DNA of 64,000 nt from Perilla frutescens (lineage: Eukaryota; Streptophyta; Magnoliopsida; Lamiales; Lamiaceae), in contig BRKX01000017.1 of assembly GCA_026008535.1 (NCBI GenBank), positions 11,610,501 to 11,674,500 on the forward strand, read 5' to 3'. The position numbers were made by a program, and so were the translations under genes. Positions 11,971 through 23,207 of this stretch are shown here, piece after piece (position 1 is the stretch's first letter; every line of letters begins with the position of its first letter). The notes under the pieces were generated by a model. It worked only from the letters and a program-made list of their open reading frames with translations. It searched no databases and was not told where the DNA came from.

Positions 11971-12321
11971 CGAAAACTTAAATTCGAACGCCCTAAACTC
12001 CGTTTTTTCTCCAAGTGTTGTGAACCACTCCAAAATGTTCAAAATTTTCATTTCGAACGAATCGCTATCTGAACAAAAAAAACATTCACAACACATTTTT
12101 AACTCGATTATGTTCGATCAATACACCCATAGTAGCATCTAATACTTCTAATAAACTATTAGAAGTTAATGAATACTTCGACTAATTAATTTATAGAGCA
12201 TTGAATAATTTTAGTGGTACGAACAAATAATAAAATGGTATTAAAATAACTTTATAATATTTTATTTTTTTTATTTATTTTATGGTGCAAAGAGTAAAAT
12301 TAACAGGGAAAATAGTTGGAC
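11607..12321. mobile_element. Non-autonomous inverted-repeat element, relative of the 22.2-kb Mutator-like element
   Basis: The left end reads TTTCTATTTCCACTAC followed by TTTTACTCTTTACAC. The right end, read backwards, gives CTATTTTCCCTG followed by ATTTTACTCTTTGCAC. The ends resemble those of the element at 22225-23198 (TTCTATTTACACCACC and TTCTTTTCACACC). Both interiors are also littered with TTCGAA/TTCGAAAA motifs. Edges are approximate and I found no target duplication. Confidence 0.5.
11936..11967. repeat. (TA)n microsatellite
   Basis: A pure TA run of about 16 units inside the inverted-repeat element. Confidence 0.95.
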
Positions 12322-12910
12322 AAAATTGTAAGGAAATCAAGGAGTCGTTTTGAGTAAAAGGCATGAAGCTAAGGCAACGGCTATAGTTCCGCTCTCTTTC
12401 TCCCTCATTCATTTTCGCCAATTTTATCGGAATTTCGAGTCCGAATCTCCCCTCCTTTGATCCCCATAAATATTAATTATTATCTCAAGAAACCGTTGGA
12501 AATCTATGCCGAAATGAGGCAAAAAAATTGCCGAGGAATAAAAGATCAGTTTTCCGCCATATTTGAAAATTGCCGAGGATTTGAATCGGCGATTTTATTC
12601 CTCGGCAGTTTTCTGCCACCGCTGACTCTTGTCATTTTGCTGATATAAGATCAGCCTCGGGCACCCATTTGAATTTTGATTCTTCTTCTTCTTTTTTTAT
12701 TGGTAAATAAAGAAAGAACTCCACTCACAAATGCGTTTGATTTGCATTAACAAAATAGCAATTTTGTAGCCTATTTTTCTTTTGGTGGGGAGGGTATATT
12801 CTTGAATTGGAACAAATTTTGAATTATTCTTTCTTGTTATTAGGAAAAGCTGCCGCAAGATTTCAGCTTTTTTTTCGAGCTTTTCTCAGATTCAAGTCTC
12901 TCCCTCGGAG

Positions 12911-13232
12911 GTAATTTGATCAAAACTTCAAGTTCTATTTTTTCCCCTCCTAATATTTGTTGATTGCTTGTACTTTGTTATGTATGTTTGTTCATTAGTC
13001 TATTGGATTGTGGGACTTGAGTTGTTGGCATTTGATCAACTTACTGAATATTCTATGTTTCAAATAGTACTTTCATGTTCTATTTTAATATTGCTGTTCA
13101 TGATATTGGAAGAGGAGATGGATCATAGTTAATAACAGAGTTATCTGACTGTTTGATCAATTGCTGTTGCGTTTTGTGTATCTATTGACCTTCTGTGATG
13201 AAGTACTGATGGAATATTGTTAATTTAGGCAG
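12911..13232 (+). other. Probable 5'-UTR intron of the PI4K-gamma gene
   Basis: A CTCGGAG|GTAATTTG donor at 12911 and a TTTAGGCAG acceptor ending at 13232 fit a leader intron. The acceptor is 43 nt before the start codon. The leader exon would lie at about 12400-12910. This is inferred from splice signals only. Confidence 0.5.
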
Positions 13233-13275
13233 TTTCAAGATCAAGAGTGGTCTGTAAATACAGATTTGAATTAAA

Positions 13276-15227
13276 ATGTCTGCTGTTGACGTTGCTTTGA
13301 GTCCAACCCGTAAGGAGACTGCACAGTCTGCTGGTTGGCTCAATGACCAGCTGGATCTTTGCTCGAGAGAGTCTATTGAAATCTACATCACCCTTGGGGG
13401 TTCTACGACCCCCATGCGTGTGATGGAGTCAGATTCAATTTCATCAGTGAAACTTAGGATACAGGCATGTAAAGGTTTTGTAGTGAAGAGGCAGAAGTTA
13501 GTTTTTGGAGGCAGAGTGCTCTCAAGGACTAATTCTCTAGTCAAAGATTATGGCATCACGAATGGGAATGCCTTGCATTTGGCACTGAGGATCTCAGATC
13601 TTCAATTGATCAATGTTAGGACGGCATGTGGGGAAGAATTCGAGTTTCTAGTGGATAGGCACAGGAATGTAGGGTATCTAAAGCGTAGGATTGCCAAGAA
13701 AGGGAAAGGTTTTCTTGATTCGGATCCAGAAGTATATTGTGACGGAGAGAAGCTTGAAGATGATAGGCTCATCAATGATCTCAGTAACAATAATGATGCT
13801 GTCATTCATTTGGTGGTGCAGAAATTTGCAAAAGTTTGGACCAAGCCTGTTGAGAGAGATGTCGAACTCTCCATTGTGGCTCCGAATTTGGACAAGAGGC
13901 CAGATGGAATCCATGAAGAAAAGAGTAAGGGCATGTCAGTTTTACCAGACAGAGATTTTTTCTTGGAACCAATCATAGTAAATCCAAGAGTAAAGTTGCC
14001 TTCCTTCTTGTGGAAGATGGTAGAATCAGTTTCTGAAGGGTTAGCACAAGGCAAACAGCCAATTAGATCATCTGAGGGCACGGGAGGAAGTTACTTCATG
14101 CAAGATGGTACTGGAAACAAGTATGTCGGCGTCTTTAAGCCCATTGATGAGGAGCCTCTGGCTGTAAATAACCCGCAAGGCTTGCCCCCATCGACTAATG
14201 GAGAAGGGTTGAAGAGGGGTACCCGAGTAGGGGAAGGCGCATGGAGGGAGGTTGCAGCATATATACTGGATCATCCATATGAGGGTCGTCCTCAGTCATT
14301 ATTCCGTCCAGAGACTGGTTTTGCTGGAGTACCCCCTACAATGATGGTGCACTGCTTGCACAGAGGTTTTAACCATCCAAAAGGATTTGATTGTTCGAGT
14401 GAAAATGCCAAGACTGGATCACTGCAGATGTTTAGGAAGAATCATGGAAGTTGTGAAGACATTGGTCCTCGGGATTTTCCTGTTCATGAAGTTCACAAGA
14501 TCAGTGTTCTTGACATAAGAGTAGCAAATGCAGATAGACATGCTGGAAACATTCTGCTTCACAAAGATACAGAAAAGGGAATAATTTCCTTGATTCCAAT
14601 TGATCATGGCTACTGCTTGCCTGAAAATGTAAATTCTTCCCCCCTCTAAATTTCTAAGTTTGATCGTGCCTTAAAGTTTAATGATACTTACGAGACAACT
14701 AGTTAGATACTTCTCCATGTCCTTAATTGTAGTCACTGTCTAAAATATGACATGACGACACTAATCCCCCCTTACATTTTTAGCATCACTCACATTTTCT
14801 TGTGATTTTTGCAATTGTGAAAAAACTGACATTATGATCTTGGTTGCAGTTTGAGGATTGCACGTTCGAGTGGCTATACTGGCCACAAGCGGGGCAGCCA
14901 TTCTCTCAAAACACCTTAGACTACATAAAATCTCTTGATGCAGAGCAAGACATAGCAATTCTTGAATTCTATGGATTGGATCTTTCCCCTGAGTGTGCTC
15001 GTACGCTTCGTATCTCTACCATGCTTCTGAAAAAAGGCGCACAAAGAGGCCTTACGCCTCATGCAATAGGAAGTATCATGTGCAGAGAGAACTTGAACAA
15101 AAAATCCGTGATAGAGGAGATTGTTGAGGACGCGATGGATGGCATGCTTCCAGGAATGAGTGAAGCTGCATTTCTCGAAACTGTCTCCGAGATCATGGAT
15201 GCAACACTTGAGAAACAGGTGAAGTGA
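13276..15227 (+). CDS. Phosphatidylinositol 4-kinase gamma with two ubiquitin-like domains
   Basis: Two coding exons, 13276-14628 and 14850-15227, join across a 221-bp GT-AG intron to give 576 aa, close to the length of Arabidopsis PI4K-gamma 4-type proteins. Two ubiquitin-like folds lie at residues about 34-105 and 110-182. The PI3/4-kinase domain covers about 270-540. It shows a G-S-Y-F glycine-loop segment, the F-K-P-I-D-E-E-P nucleotide-binding lysine motif, the catalytic loop R-V-A-N-A-D-R-H-A-G-N and the I-D-H-G metal-binding motif. The exon join falls just after that motif and keeps the frame (P-E-N|F-E-D). Members of this plant subfamily are reported to act as protein kinases linked to ubiquitin/proteasome factors rather than as efficient lipid kinases. 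The gene looks intact. A polyadenylation-type AATAAA lies at 15411. Confidence 0.95.
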
Positions 15228-15410
15228 TCTTATAAGTTTACAGTTACATAAAGGATAGTCTGAAGCTGGTGCCGAAGACAAAGAGACATATCTTTTGAAT
15301 TTGTTCTCTTTGGGCCATTTAGTTCTCTTTCTAACTTGTGTGTGTATAGTTGTATTATAGTCAGTGTTACACTCGAGCTCACCATCTGAATATGGTGGAA
15401 GCAGTGTTTA

Positions 15411-15416
15411 AATAAA
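15411..15416 (+). terminator. Polyadenylation signal (AATAAA) of the PI4K-gamma gene
   Basis: A canonical AATAAA 184 nt after the stop codon, in a T-rich context. Confidence 0.5.
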
Positions 15417-15977
15417 GGGTTTCTTGGCAATCTTACATAAGAGCTGCATTTCCTGCTTATTTTGCTTCAATACTTATTTCAAATGATCTGCATAATTTTA
15501 TGATATTGCTTCAAATGGATTGCTTTATTAGTGCATAGTGCATACATAGTAAATTGACCTTTATTGGGGTTTGTTTCCCCCTTGTTATTCTTTTCTAATT
15601 GTGTGTTTAACTTCCATATCATAATTAATCTAAAAAAAGACACTTTCCCCTAATTCATGCCAAATTTTCGTTTTCATAACTTTTTCATTCTACTTTCTTG
15701 AGTTGGGAGAAAGGGAATGAGTCTCGAACCGGATAAATTTTCTTTTTACATAGAAGCGACACTTTTTCTTTGTTATTTTCATTACTTTTTTGTGTGAATT
15801 TGGTTAGCTAGGCTTTTGAGATTTTCTACTAAAAGAACTGTCAAACTAAATTTATAGCACTGCCTGTGCTAAAATAGTGGAGTTTTTATCTATATTAGAC
15901 ACAAGATAGTTTATTTATTAAGGTACACCAAAAAGAATCAATCTAAAACACTTCAAAAATTATGTAATTTTTTATTG

Positions 15978-16617
15978 GCCAAATATATACTTATGTCATG
16001 AACTTGAATTTTTTTTTTTCTAAAAATGTCATGAACTTCAAAACAATACAAAAAAATGTCATTAACTTTTCAATTTTTTATAAAAATGTAATTTGATTCA
16101 AGTTCCGGCATTGGAATAATGATGAGGCATACCAAAGTCCAGCGTATCATTAAAGTGACTGGAATTTTTATTTTATTTTTAAATCTAAACTTAAAGGGCA
16201 ACCAATTTTTTTCTTCAAATTAGGTTGGTGCTGCATGGATTGAGATTTTAGGAGAAAATAATTTTTTTTTTCTTTTTCAATTGGGATTGAGAATTTAAAA
16301 TGAATGGAAAGAAACTATTTTTTTCCCTTCAAATTGGATTGGTAATGAGAGATTTAGGGGATGAGAAGTTGGGGTTATGGAGTGGAAAGCGGAAAATAAT
16401 GTTATCATAATTTGATTTTTTTAAAATAAAAATTTCACGTCACTTTGATACACTGAATTTTGGTATGTCTCGTCATTCATCCGATGCCGAAAATTTAATC
16501 CCTTGATATTGTTACAAAAAAAAAACTATGGAAAATTCATGACATTTTTTATATTTTTTGAAGTTTGGAACAATTTAAAAAAAATGTCAAAGTTTAGGAT
16601 ATAAGTATATATTTGGC
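15978..16617. mobile_element. Non-autonomous DNA transposon with ~180-bp terminal inverted repeats
   Basis: The left end starts GCCAAATATATACTTATGTC and the right end is its imperfect complement. The similarity runs through a TGTCATGAACTT tract, a CGGCATTGGA-like tract and an AGTGACTGG/AGTGACGTG tract, roughly 180 bp on each side (to about 16166 and from about 16430). The interior is non-coding. The right end abuts a TG/TA microsatellite, so any target duplication is obscured. Arm length suggests a Mutator-like element. Confidence 0.65.

Positions 16618-16660
<43 letters not shown>
16617..16660. repeat. (TG)n(TA)n microsatellite
   Basis: A short TG run continues into an uninterrupted TA run. 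Confidence 0.9.
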
Positions 16661-16662
<2 letters not shown>

Positions 16663-16808
16663 GTTTCAACAAAAATCCTTCATTAATTTGAATATATAAT
16701 TTAACAAATGTACAATACAATGTCCATCCAACTGATCCAAGACAAAAACTTAGCTGAAGGACAAAAATCACGCAAAAGCAATTCAACAAAAATCCCCACT
16801 TTCACACA

Positions 16809-16830
16809 CTCTCTCTCTCTCTCTCTCTCT
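16809..16830 (+). repeat. (CT)n tract in the leader of the NHL gene
   Basis: Eleven CT units 72 nt before the start codon. CT-rich tracts near transcription starts are common in plant promoters; whether this one is functional is unknown. Confidence 0.85.
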
Positions 16831-16901
16831 CAAAGACTTCACTGAAACACCCCCCAATCCAGATTCATTAGAAACCTCCATTCCCACAGTCAGATCAAGC
16901 A

Positions 16902-17507
16902 ATGGGGAAGTCCCACCCTCCCCACAAACGGCCGAGCGGCCGTACAAATCTTGCCTCGTGCATCGTCGCCACCATTTTCTTAATCTTCGTCGTCATCATC
17001 GCCTCCATCGTCTACTTCACCCTCTTCAAACCCAAGGACCCCGACCTCGCCGTCAACGCCGTCCAGCTGCCGGCATTCTCCGTCAACAACTCCACCGTCA
17101 GCTTCACCTTCTCCCAGTACGTCACCGTCAACAACCCCAACCGCGCCGTCTTCACCCACTACGACAGCTCCCTCCAGCTCCTCTACGCCGGCCGCCAGGT
17201 CGGCTTCATGTTCATCCCCGCCGGAAAGATCGCCGCAGGCCGGACCCAGTACATGGCGGCCACCTTCTCCGTTCAGTCCTTCCCGCTCGCGCTCCCCGGC
17301 GCCGGGCAGCCCGAGAGCGTGGGGCCGACGGTGACGGACGGGCTGAGTGGGTTCCGGGTGGGGCCGAGCATGGAGGTGGAGTCAAAGCTGGAGATGGCGG
17401 GCCGGGTTCGGGTCCTGCATTTCTTCACGCACCACGTGGAGGCCCGTGCCGACTGTCGGGTGTCCATTTCTGTTAGTGATGGATCTGTGTTAGGTTTCCA
17501 CTGTTAG
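16902..17507 (+). CDS. NDR1/HIN1-like (NHL) protein, LEA_2 domain
   Basis: An intronless 201-aa protein, the usual size for this family. A short basic N-terminus (K-S-H-P-P-H-K-R-P-S-G-R) precedes one strong membrane segment at about residues 19-43. An extracellular LEA_2 beta-sandwich follows at about 70-180, with a V-N-N-P-N-R motif, the family's N-P-N hallmark. NHL proteins are mostly plasma-membrane proteins linked to pathogen and abiotic stress responses; which one this is cannot be told from sequence alone. The coding region is strikingly GC-rich in third positions compared with its AT-rich surroundings. This produces long shadow frames, including an Arg/Pro-rich one at 16958-17476 that should be ignored. 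Confidence 0.92.
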   Translation: MGKSHPPHKRPSGRTNLASCIVATIFLIFVVIIASIVYFTLFKPKDPDLAVNAVQLPAFSVNNSTVSFTFSQYVTVNNPNRAVFTHYDSSLQLLYAGRQVGFMFIPAGKIAAGRTQYMAATFSVQSFPLALPGAGQPESVGPTVTDGLSGFRVGPSMEVESKLEMAGRVRVLHFFTHHVEARADCRVSISVSDGSVLGFHC

Positions 17508-19340
17508 TTTTAATTTCTTTTCGATTATTAACTTATTAATTAATATTAATATATAATTAATGTGGGTTTTGGTTTTAATCTTCCAAGTGTGTATAAAATG
17601 ACTCTCATTCCATTTGTTGTCTGTTGCTTCAGATCAATCGTCTATTTTATTTATTTCAACTTACATTTTATTTCAAAAATGAGAGTAGGGTTCAATATAG
17701 AGTATTTACACAAAAAAATAAAAATAAAAATTTAAAATCTAATGATTGCTTCAGCAGAAGCGAAAAATCTGGCTTTTCTTGTCATCGGGATCAGAGTTGA
17801 AAAAATAAAGATAAAGGAGTTCCCATATTAATTAATTTTTGTATTTAGCGTGGAAATGGTGGAAAAAAGCCGGGAAAATATTTTTTATGACCAGTCATAA
17901 AAAATTTAGAACATGCTCGATAATAATTCAATGGTTGAAATATGATTTAGAATGCACAATCTAATTTACAGTCATCAAATTTGGGGATAAATGTGTGAAA
18001 TCTGGTAACAAAAAATTTGCAAGAAGTCCTCTTGCGTTGAAAATGGGCTACAACACATTTGATATTTTTTTAGTTAGATTAAACACTGTTAAATCTTTTT
18101 ATGATAACCTTTATAACTTATATTTGTTTTGGAGAAGGATTAAAATCTGTTTGTGGATAGAATTATGAGATTTGAAATATGATGTGAATTTTTTTCTAAT
18201 AAAAGTAATATAAAGGAATAAGAGTGAAGTTGTATGTTGTAACCTCATAAAGTGACCACGCGTGCAAACTGCATCACTTAAAACATTATGGTATCGAGCA
18301 GAGCATTTTGTGCATTTTACCTTTAACTTTCGCTTATATATTTTACGTCATTTCAGCTGTAGAAATGACGTCGTTTCACATACAAGATCCCTACGCCATT
18401 CTCTATGATATTTCTAGTGCAAAACCTGTCTTTTTTTAAAAAATATTTGTTTTTTAATTTTCAATTTATTATGATTTAATTTAATTTAAGGTTTATCCTT
18501 CTTCAATTATTATGGTATATTAAAAGAAAATTAGTCATGAGTTATGACAAATAGAATGAAACAGAAAGGGCACCATAGATCTATCCGTAAATTCTAAGGT
18601 AAGTTCACAACCCATTTTTTCTATTTCCAATATTTATGGGCGGTCGATAAAATAATTTAATCTCGCACTGTCACAATAGATAATTAACTGTAACAATAGA
18701 TGGCTAAAGTGTCATAATATGTTAGTCGAAGTGTCACGATAGATTTTTTCGACCGGTCGAAACTTTTAGTTGAAATTTTCATTTTTGAACAAAAAAAATG
18801 GCTGTAAATATCCCAAAAATGATGGAACCAGAACACGTTTCAGCAGTGGGAGGTGAGGATGGTATGCATAATTACAATATTTTTAAAATTGCGCCGAATT
18901 TACCAAATATAATAAAAGCTGTGACTTTTTGGGGCAATTCAAAAGAATTTATGAGTACAATATTTATAAGACGAGCAATGAAGATGGGGACCTTTCCCTC
19001 ATTTTGGTGGTGGCAGAGATGGTGGTGGGGGAGGAGCCGAGCGGTGGTGGTGTTGGTGGTGCGGTGGGGTCTTGATGCGGACATTGATAATCACCAATGT
19101 GGGACTACATTTGTCTCCGCTTCCTTGAAATATGAGCAAAGATTCCTCTTCCTTGACTCACTCCAATCGTTTGAATAATGGTCGCAACCAAAATCTTCTA
19201 TTACAAATCGTGTTTTGAAAAAGACATCAATACACACACTTCCTAACACACCATAAAATAATGGTGTAGTTAACATCAATACTAACATTTTCAAGAATTA
19301 ACTTTACAAATGAAAGGGAAACACAAGTGGGAGTGATTAT
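17508..19340. other. Intergenic, no supported gene
   Basis: AT-rich DNA between the NHL gene and the lipase gene. A frame at 18798-19178 runs through a GGTGGTGG low-complexity patch and resembles no family. Short TGTCACAATAGAT-like repeats occur at 18670-18750. Confidence 0.5.
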
Positions 19341-21023
19341 CTAACTGTAATTGTAGCTTTTGGTCTCCAAATGAAGATCAGTCCTCCACCACTGGTGGAT
19401 GCCATGAGCTTCTTTGAAGTCTCTCGCCGGCGTGCGGTTCACCGTGACATGCGCCGATGGAATCAGATGCGGGGGCTCTTCTGTCTGCTTACCCAATGCA
19501 TTCAACAGGAGTCCCCCCATCGAGTGTTGGGTCGCCAGCTTCTCGATCGCTCCGGCTCCCATTTCCTCCATCTGTCTCCTGTGCTCGAAGTATCCAACGT
19601 ACTCCGAGCAGATATGATCCGATGGATTCACAAACAGATGCGGCAGCCACGCAGACAAGGCGAGGAACGTACCTCCCGAACGATGAGTTTGGTTGTTGTT
19701 TTTCATGGCGAGAGCAAGTCCTGCAGTAATCACACTGCCTGCAAAGCGAAGGCCATGCTTCACTTTCTTATCCTTGATTCTCTCGATTGGAGCTGAAAAG
19801 AACGGCGAGTTGAATAAGAACGCATCGAGAAAAACACCGCTCTTCGCCATGTTCTTCCCGGCAAGCAATGCCATGGCAGCTCCGAGGGAATGACCGGCTA
19901 ACCAGATATTGTTACTTCCGAATGTTGCAACCACATGGCGGACGGCTTGTATAGCTATTTCAAACCGAGATGTCTGATGCAGCCCGTTTCGTACAATGTG
20001 GATGTCTAATTCAAGGTCACGCATTAATGCGTCTCCTTTGGTTATAGTCCCTCGGAAGGCAACAACATAGCATGGAGCTTGAGCCGGATGCTGGTCATCT
20101 GGAGATGTCGAAGTGAGTTGATATATGGCACCAAAAATGCAAGAATCGGCATCATCGACCAGCTGCCTGTATAGCTGAAACTTGAAAGCCTTCCACCACG
20201 GAGGAGCGAGCGCTTGGCTCCCTTCTCGCTTCTCTTGGCGGTCTCGCTCTAAAATATAAACGCTCTGAACCAAACTAGCTGCAACAGACCTTCGGTGACA
20301 GGGATTCGTCCTGCAAAATTCTAGTATAAGAATCATTTCTATTAACTTTAACAAGAGATTGCAATTCAAGTTTTGTAGGCAAGATGGTAAATATGTATAA
20401 GTTGCTTCTGTCACATTGCTTCCACTGCGAAAAATAGCTAACAAATAAGGTACCGTGTTGTATGAGAAGTTACTATAGTATAGTCCAAATATTTTCCAAT
20501 TATGAAAGTTTAAGATAAAAAGCACATGCTACAAAACCATAATTCTTCCCCATTTCATACAACGAGCAATCTAAATCTGTGGAGTACAAAACAAGATGTC
20601 AAAACTATTGCTGCCATACAAGCTAAAAGTAGCATTATTAGAAGTAAAAGCTAGAACATCAGCTGCAGGCAAAATGAACTGCATAATGGCATATCATAAC
20701 GGTGTCTATCTCCATCTAAAGAACGACAAGAACAAGTAATGCTGTTCTGCCTTTATTGCCACTTTGAAAAGAAAAGACGAGCACCTATTAAGCCTAGAGA
20801 AAGAAATCACCCTCGAGCTCTTTTCAGTAGATGAAAAACATATTTGCAGCAGAATGACGGCACACACCATCAATGAGCATGGATGTTGTAAACATAAAAA
20901 CTCACAGGAGTAGAGATCTTACCAATCAACTGTTGTCAGGTGCACAGGTCCGGAAAGGTCAAAAGTTTCCCTTTCTGATATGGCCGGTTCTGAAACATTA
21001 ACAATAGCCGTTTCTGCTGCCAT
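19341..21023 (-). CDS. Lipase class 3-like alpha/beta-hydrolase (At4g10955-like)
   Basis: Two coding exons, 21023-20923 and 20310-19341, join in frame (V-D-W|T-N-P) to give 356 aa. The donor is TTG|GTAAGATC and the acceptor TTTTGCAG|GAC. The nucleophile elbow G-H-S-L-G is centred on Ser175. It is preceded by the V-V-A-F-R-G-T oxyanion-loop segment at about residues 116-122, both typical of lipase_3 proteins. No signal peptide or membrane segment is evident. Plant relatives of this type are presumed acyl hydrolases of lipids, but the substrate is not known. The open frame extends upstream of 20310 without a stop, but that stretch is intron: the ATG exon and splice signals support the shorter form. 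A leader exon probably lies at 21833-22075. Confidence 0.88.
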
Positions 21024-21059
21024 ATTTCGTTATTACACTCTTATATATTCTCCTGAAAC

Positions 21060-21832
21060 CTGCATGATTTTCAACAAAGAAGAGTTCGTGGAACTTCTTA
21101 TTGACACCAAACAAAAAAAAGGTATATGAAACACAAAACTTTTGTAATCAAGCACACATATGCAAGTGATGATTGATACATAAAATCAGCTGAAATATAA
21201 ATTACAAGTATATGCCATTTTACTGCTGGCTCACTACGACCAAAGAAAATGCAGAGGGGAAAATAAGCAACAAGTAAATTGAAGTTAAAAAGGAAAGAAA
21301 TTTCTGGAAGTTGCAAAATATCAGAGATCAAGCATAGGTGAAACTATACCTACATTTATTCCTCTATCATAGGAATGTAACATAGACAAACACAGAAGTA
21401 ACTTTTTTTTAAATAATAATAATAATAATAAAATACTAAGATTGAACTTAAATACTATGTCGAGACGACTCCAAACCAAAACATTGAAACTCCAAATCTT
21501 CCAAAAAATAACAAAAATTGCTAAATCAAAAGGCCAAAAATATGTGCGAACAAGGAAAGGCAGCATTTCTTCTGAACGAACAAATCTTTCACACAGTTAA
21601 TAAACAATCAAGCATAACACAAACAGAAAGCTCAAACTTGAAATTGAAAAGACATAAGAATATAATCGGTACACAGGAACAGATTAAACAATCAAGATTT
21701 GAAATGTCACGTGAAATAAGATATAGAAACCAACAATTTGGCATAAAAGAAAATGTCGGTCATCTCGAAACTGCATACATTACGCTAAAAATTTGATCTC
21801 GCGAAAGAAAATGCAGGAATCAGAAAGCCCAC
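21060..21832 (-). other. Probable 5'-UTR intron of the lipase-like gene
   Basis: On the minus strand a CTGAAG|GTGGGC donor (21832) and an ATGCAG|GTTTCAG acceptor (21060) flank this stretch, placing a leader exon at 21833 to about 22075. The exon is followed by CT-rich DNA. Splice signals only; no transcript evidence. Confidence 0.5.
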
Positions 21833-22224
21833 CTTCAGATCGCGCTCCAGATTTGCAACAGAAGGGAAGACGAGATCCGTATCTCTTATCCCTCCTCCTC
21901 TATCTAGAAAGAGAAAAAGATGTGAGAGAAAGGGGGTAGAGGGTTCGAAGGTGAAGTGTCGCTCTCCTGATATTTTCAGCTGCAGTACTTTTCCGTTACC
22001 CTTGACCGAACGAAGCCTAGAACTAGTGAGGCAGGAGGCGTTCACCACCGCCAACTGCAACTTCGACGGCGGCGATTCAATAAAGCATATTTTTAGACGT
22101 TTCTTGTAAATATTTTAATATATTATGAATAAGATAAAAGTTTGGTGATTAATGATTTTATATGCATATATGCACAAAATAATTCTAATGAGTGTAAATT
22201 ATTTTCTGAATTGAATTAAAATTT

Positions 22225-23198
22225 GGGTGATTCTAAATGGACCACTGAATTTTCTTTACACACCATCAATAAATTTAATTCAAAAAATAAATAATTATTA
22301 ATTTACTTAAATATCCTTTTTAATTAAAAAAGCTTTATTTGAAAATAAATTTAAAAAAACTAAAAAAAAATGAAAAAGAAAAGAGAACCGTCCTCTCCAG
22401 TCCAGCCCGCCACCGCTTCTCCAGATTTCTTCGCCACCTTCTCCCGACTCCAGCCGCCGCCCCAAGCCCTCTCCATCGCTTCACACACACATCTTTAACA
22501 GTAGTCAGTTCCCGAGCCTTTCTTCTGCAGTTAAAGATGAATAAATCATTACCGAAAATTTCTTGAAACCTTCATGTCGGAAAGTGGGTTCAAAAATTTC
22601 AGTTCGAATTCCTTCACATAGATATTTTCGAATGGATAGTAGATGATTCGAAAATCTATTTTCGAACAATGGTTCGAAAATTTGTTTCCAAACGTTCGTC
22701 TTTAGCTTCGAAAATCATATTTCTATTCATCAATGTATCATCCGAGAAATAGTTTTCGAACTCCGTAGTTTCAAACATCAAAGTTGAGGGAAAAAATAAC
22801 AAGACGAAGGGTCGCGCCAGTTATTTTCTTGGTGGTGCTGGGGCGGCGGCGCTTATTTTCCTCGAGAAAGGGGGTGGCGGCACTGTTGGAAGAAGAAGAA
22901 GGAGGAGGAGGAGGAGGAGAAGTCGTCATCGTCGTCTGTTCACATCTCTCTCCGATCTAAGTCTCCGGCGTTCATGGCGTCTGTTCACAGTTCACGTCTC
23001 TCTCAGATCTCTCTCTTTTTAATTAGTATTATTTTTTTAATTAATTTTATTGCTAAGTAAAGTGGTAAATAAATTTTAAGGTGAAGGGTAAATAAGACTT
23101 TTAGTGTGGTGTGTAAAGAAAAAAAAAAAAGAATTCTTGTGGTGTGTAAAGTAATTGTGGTGTGAAAAGAAAAATTGGTGGTGTAAATAGAATCACCC
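22225..23198. mobile_element. Non-autonomous Mutator-like element with perfect 9-bp target duplication
   Basis: The element opens GGGTGATTCTA and closes with TAGAATCACCC. It is flanked on both sides by the identical 9-mer TTAAAATTT (22216-22224 and 23199-23207), the Mutator hallmark. Inside the ends the inverted repeats continue as imperfect copies of a CTTTACACACCA-type tract. The interior has a CT/CCG-rich piece (22385-22500), a series of TTCGAAAA motifs (22600-22770), and a GGCGGC/GAGGAGGAG-rich piece with CTC-rich sequence (22830-23020). The GC-rich pieces could be captured gene fragments, but I recognise no coding sequence in them. Confidence 0.85.
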
Positions 23199-23207
23199 TT
23201 AAAATTT

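Noticed and set aside
13602..14607. Minus-strand and +2 frames in the PI4K region
   Set aside because: They overlap the conserved kinase frame and have no independent features.
16958..17476. 172-codon Arg/Pro-rich frame overlapping the NHL gene
   Set aside because: It is the +2 shadow of a GC-rich coding region. The NHL frame has a clear membrane segment and LEA_2 motifs.
18798..19178. Open frame with Trp/Arg-rich C-terminus
   Set aside because: It crosses a GGTGGTGG low-complexity patch, lacks homology I can recognise and has no supporting splice or promoter context.
19371..19893. Several plus-strand frames
   Set aside because: They lie antisense to the lipase-like coding exon, which has the catalytic motif.
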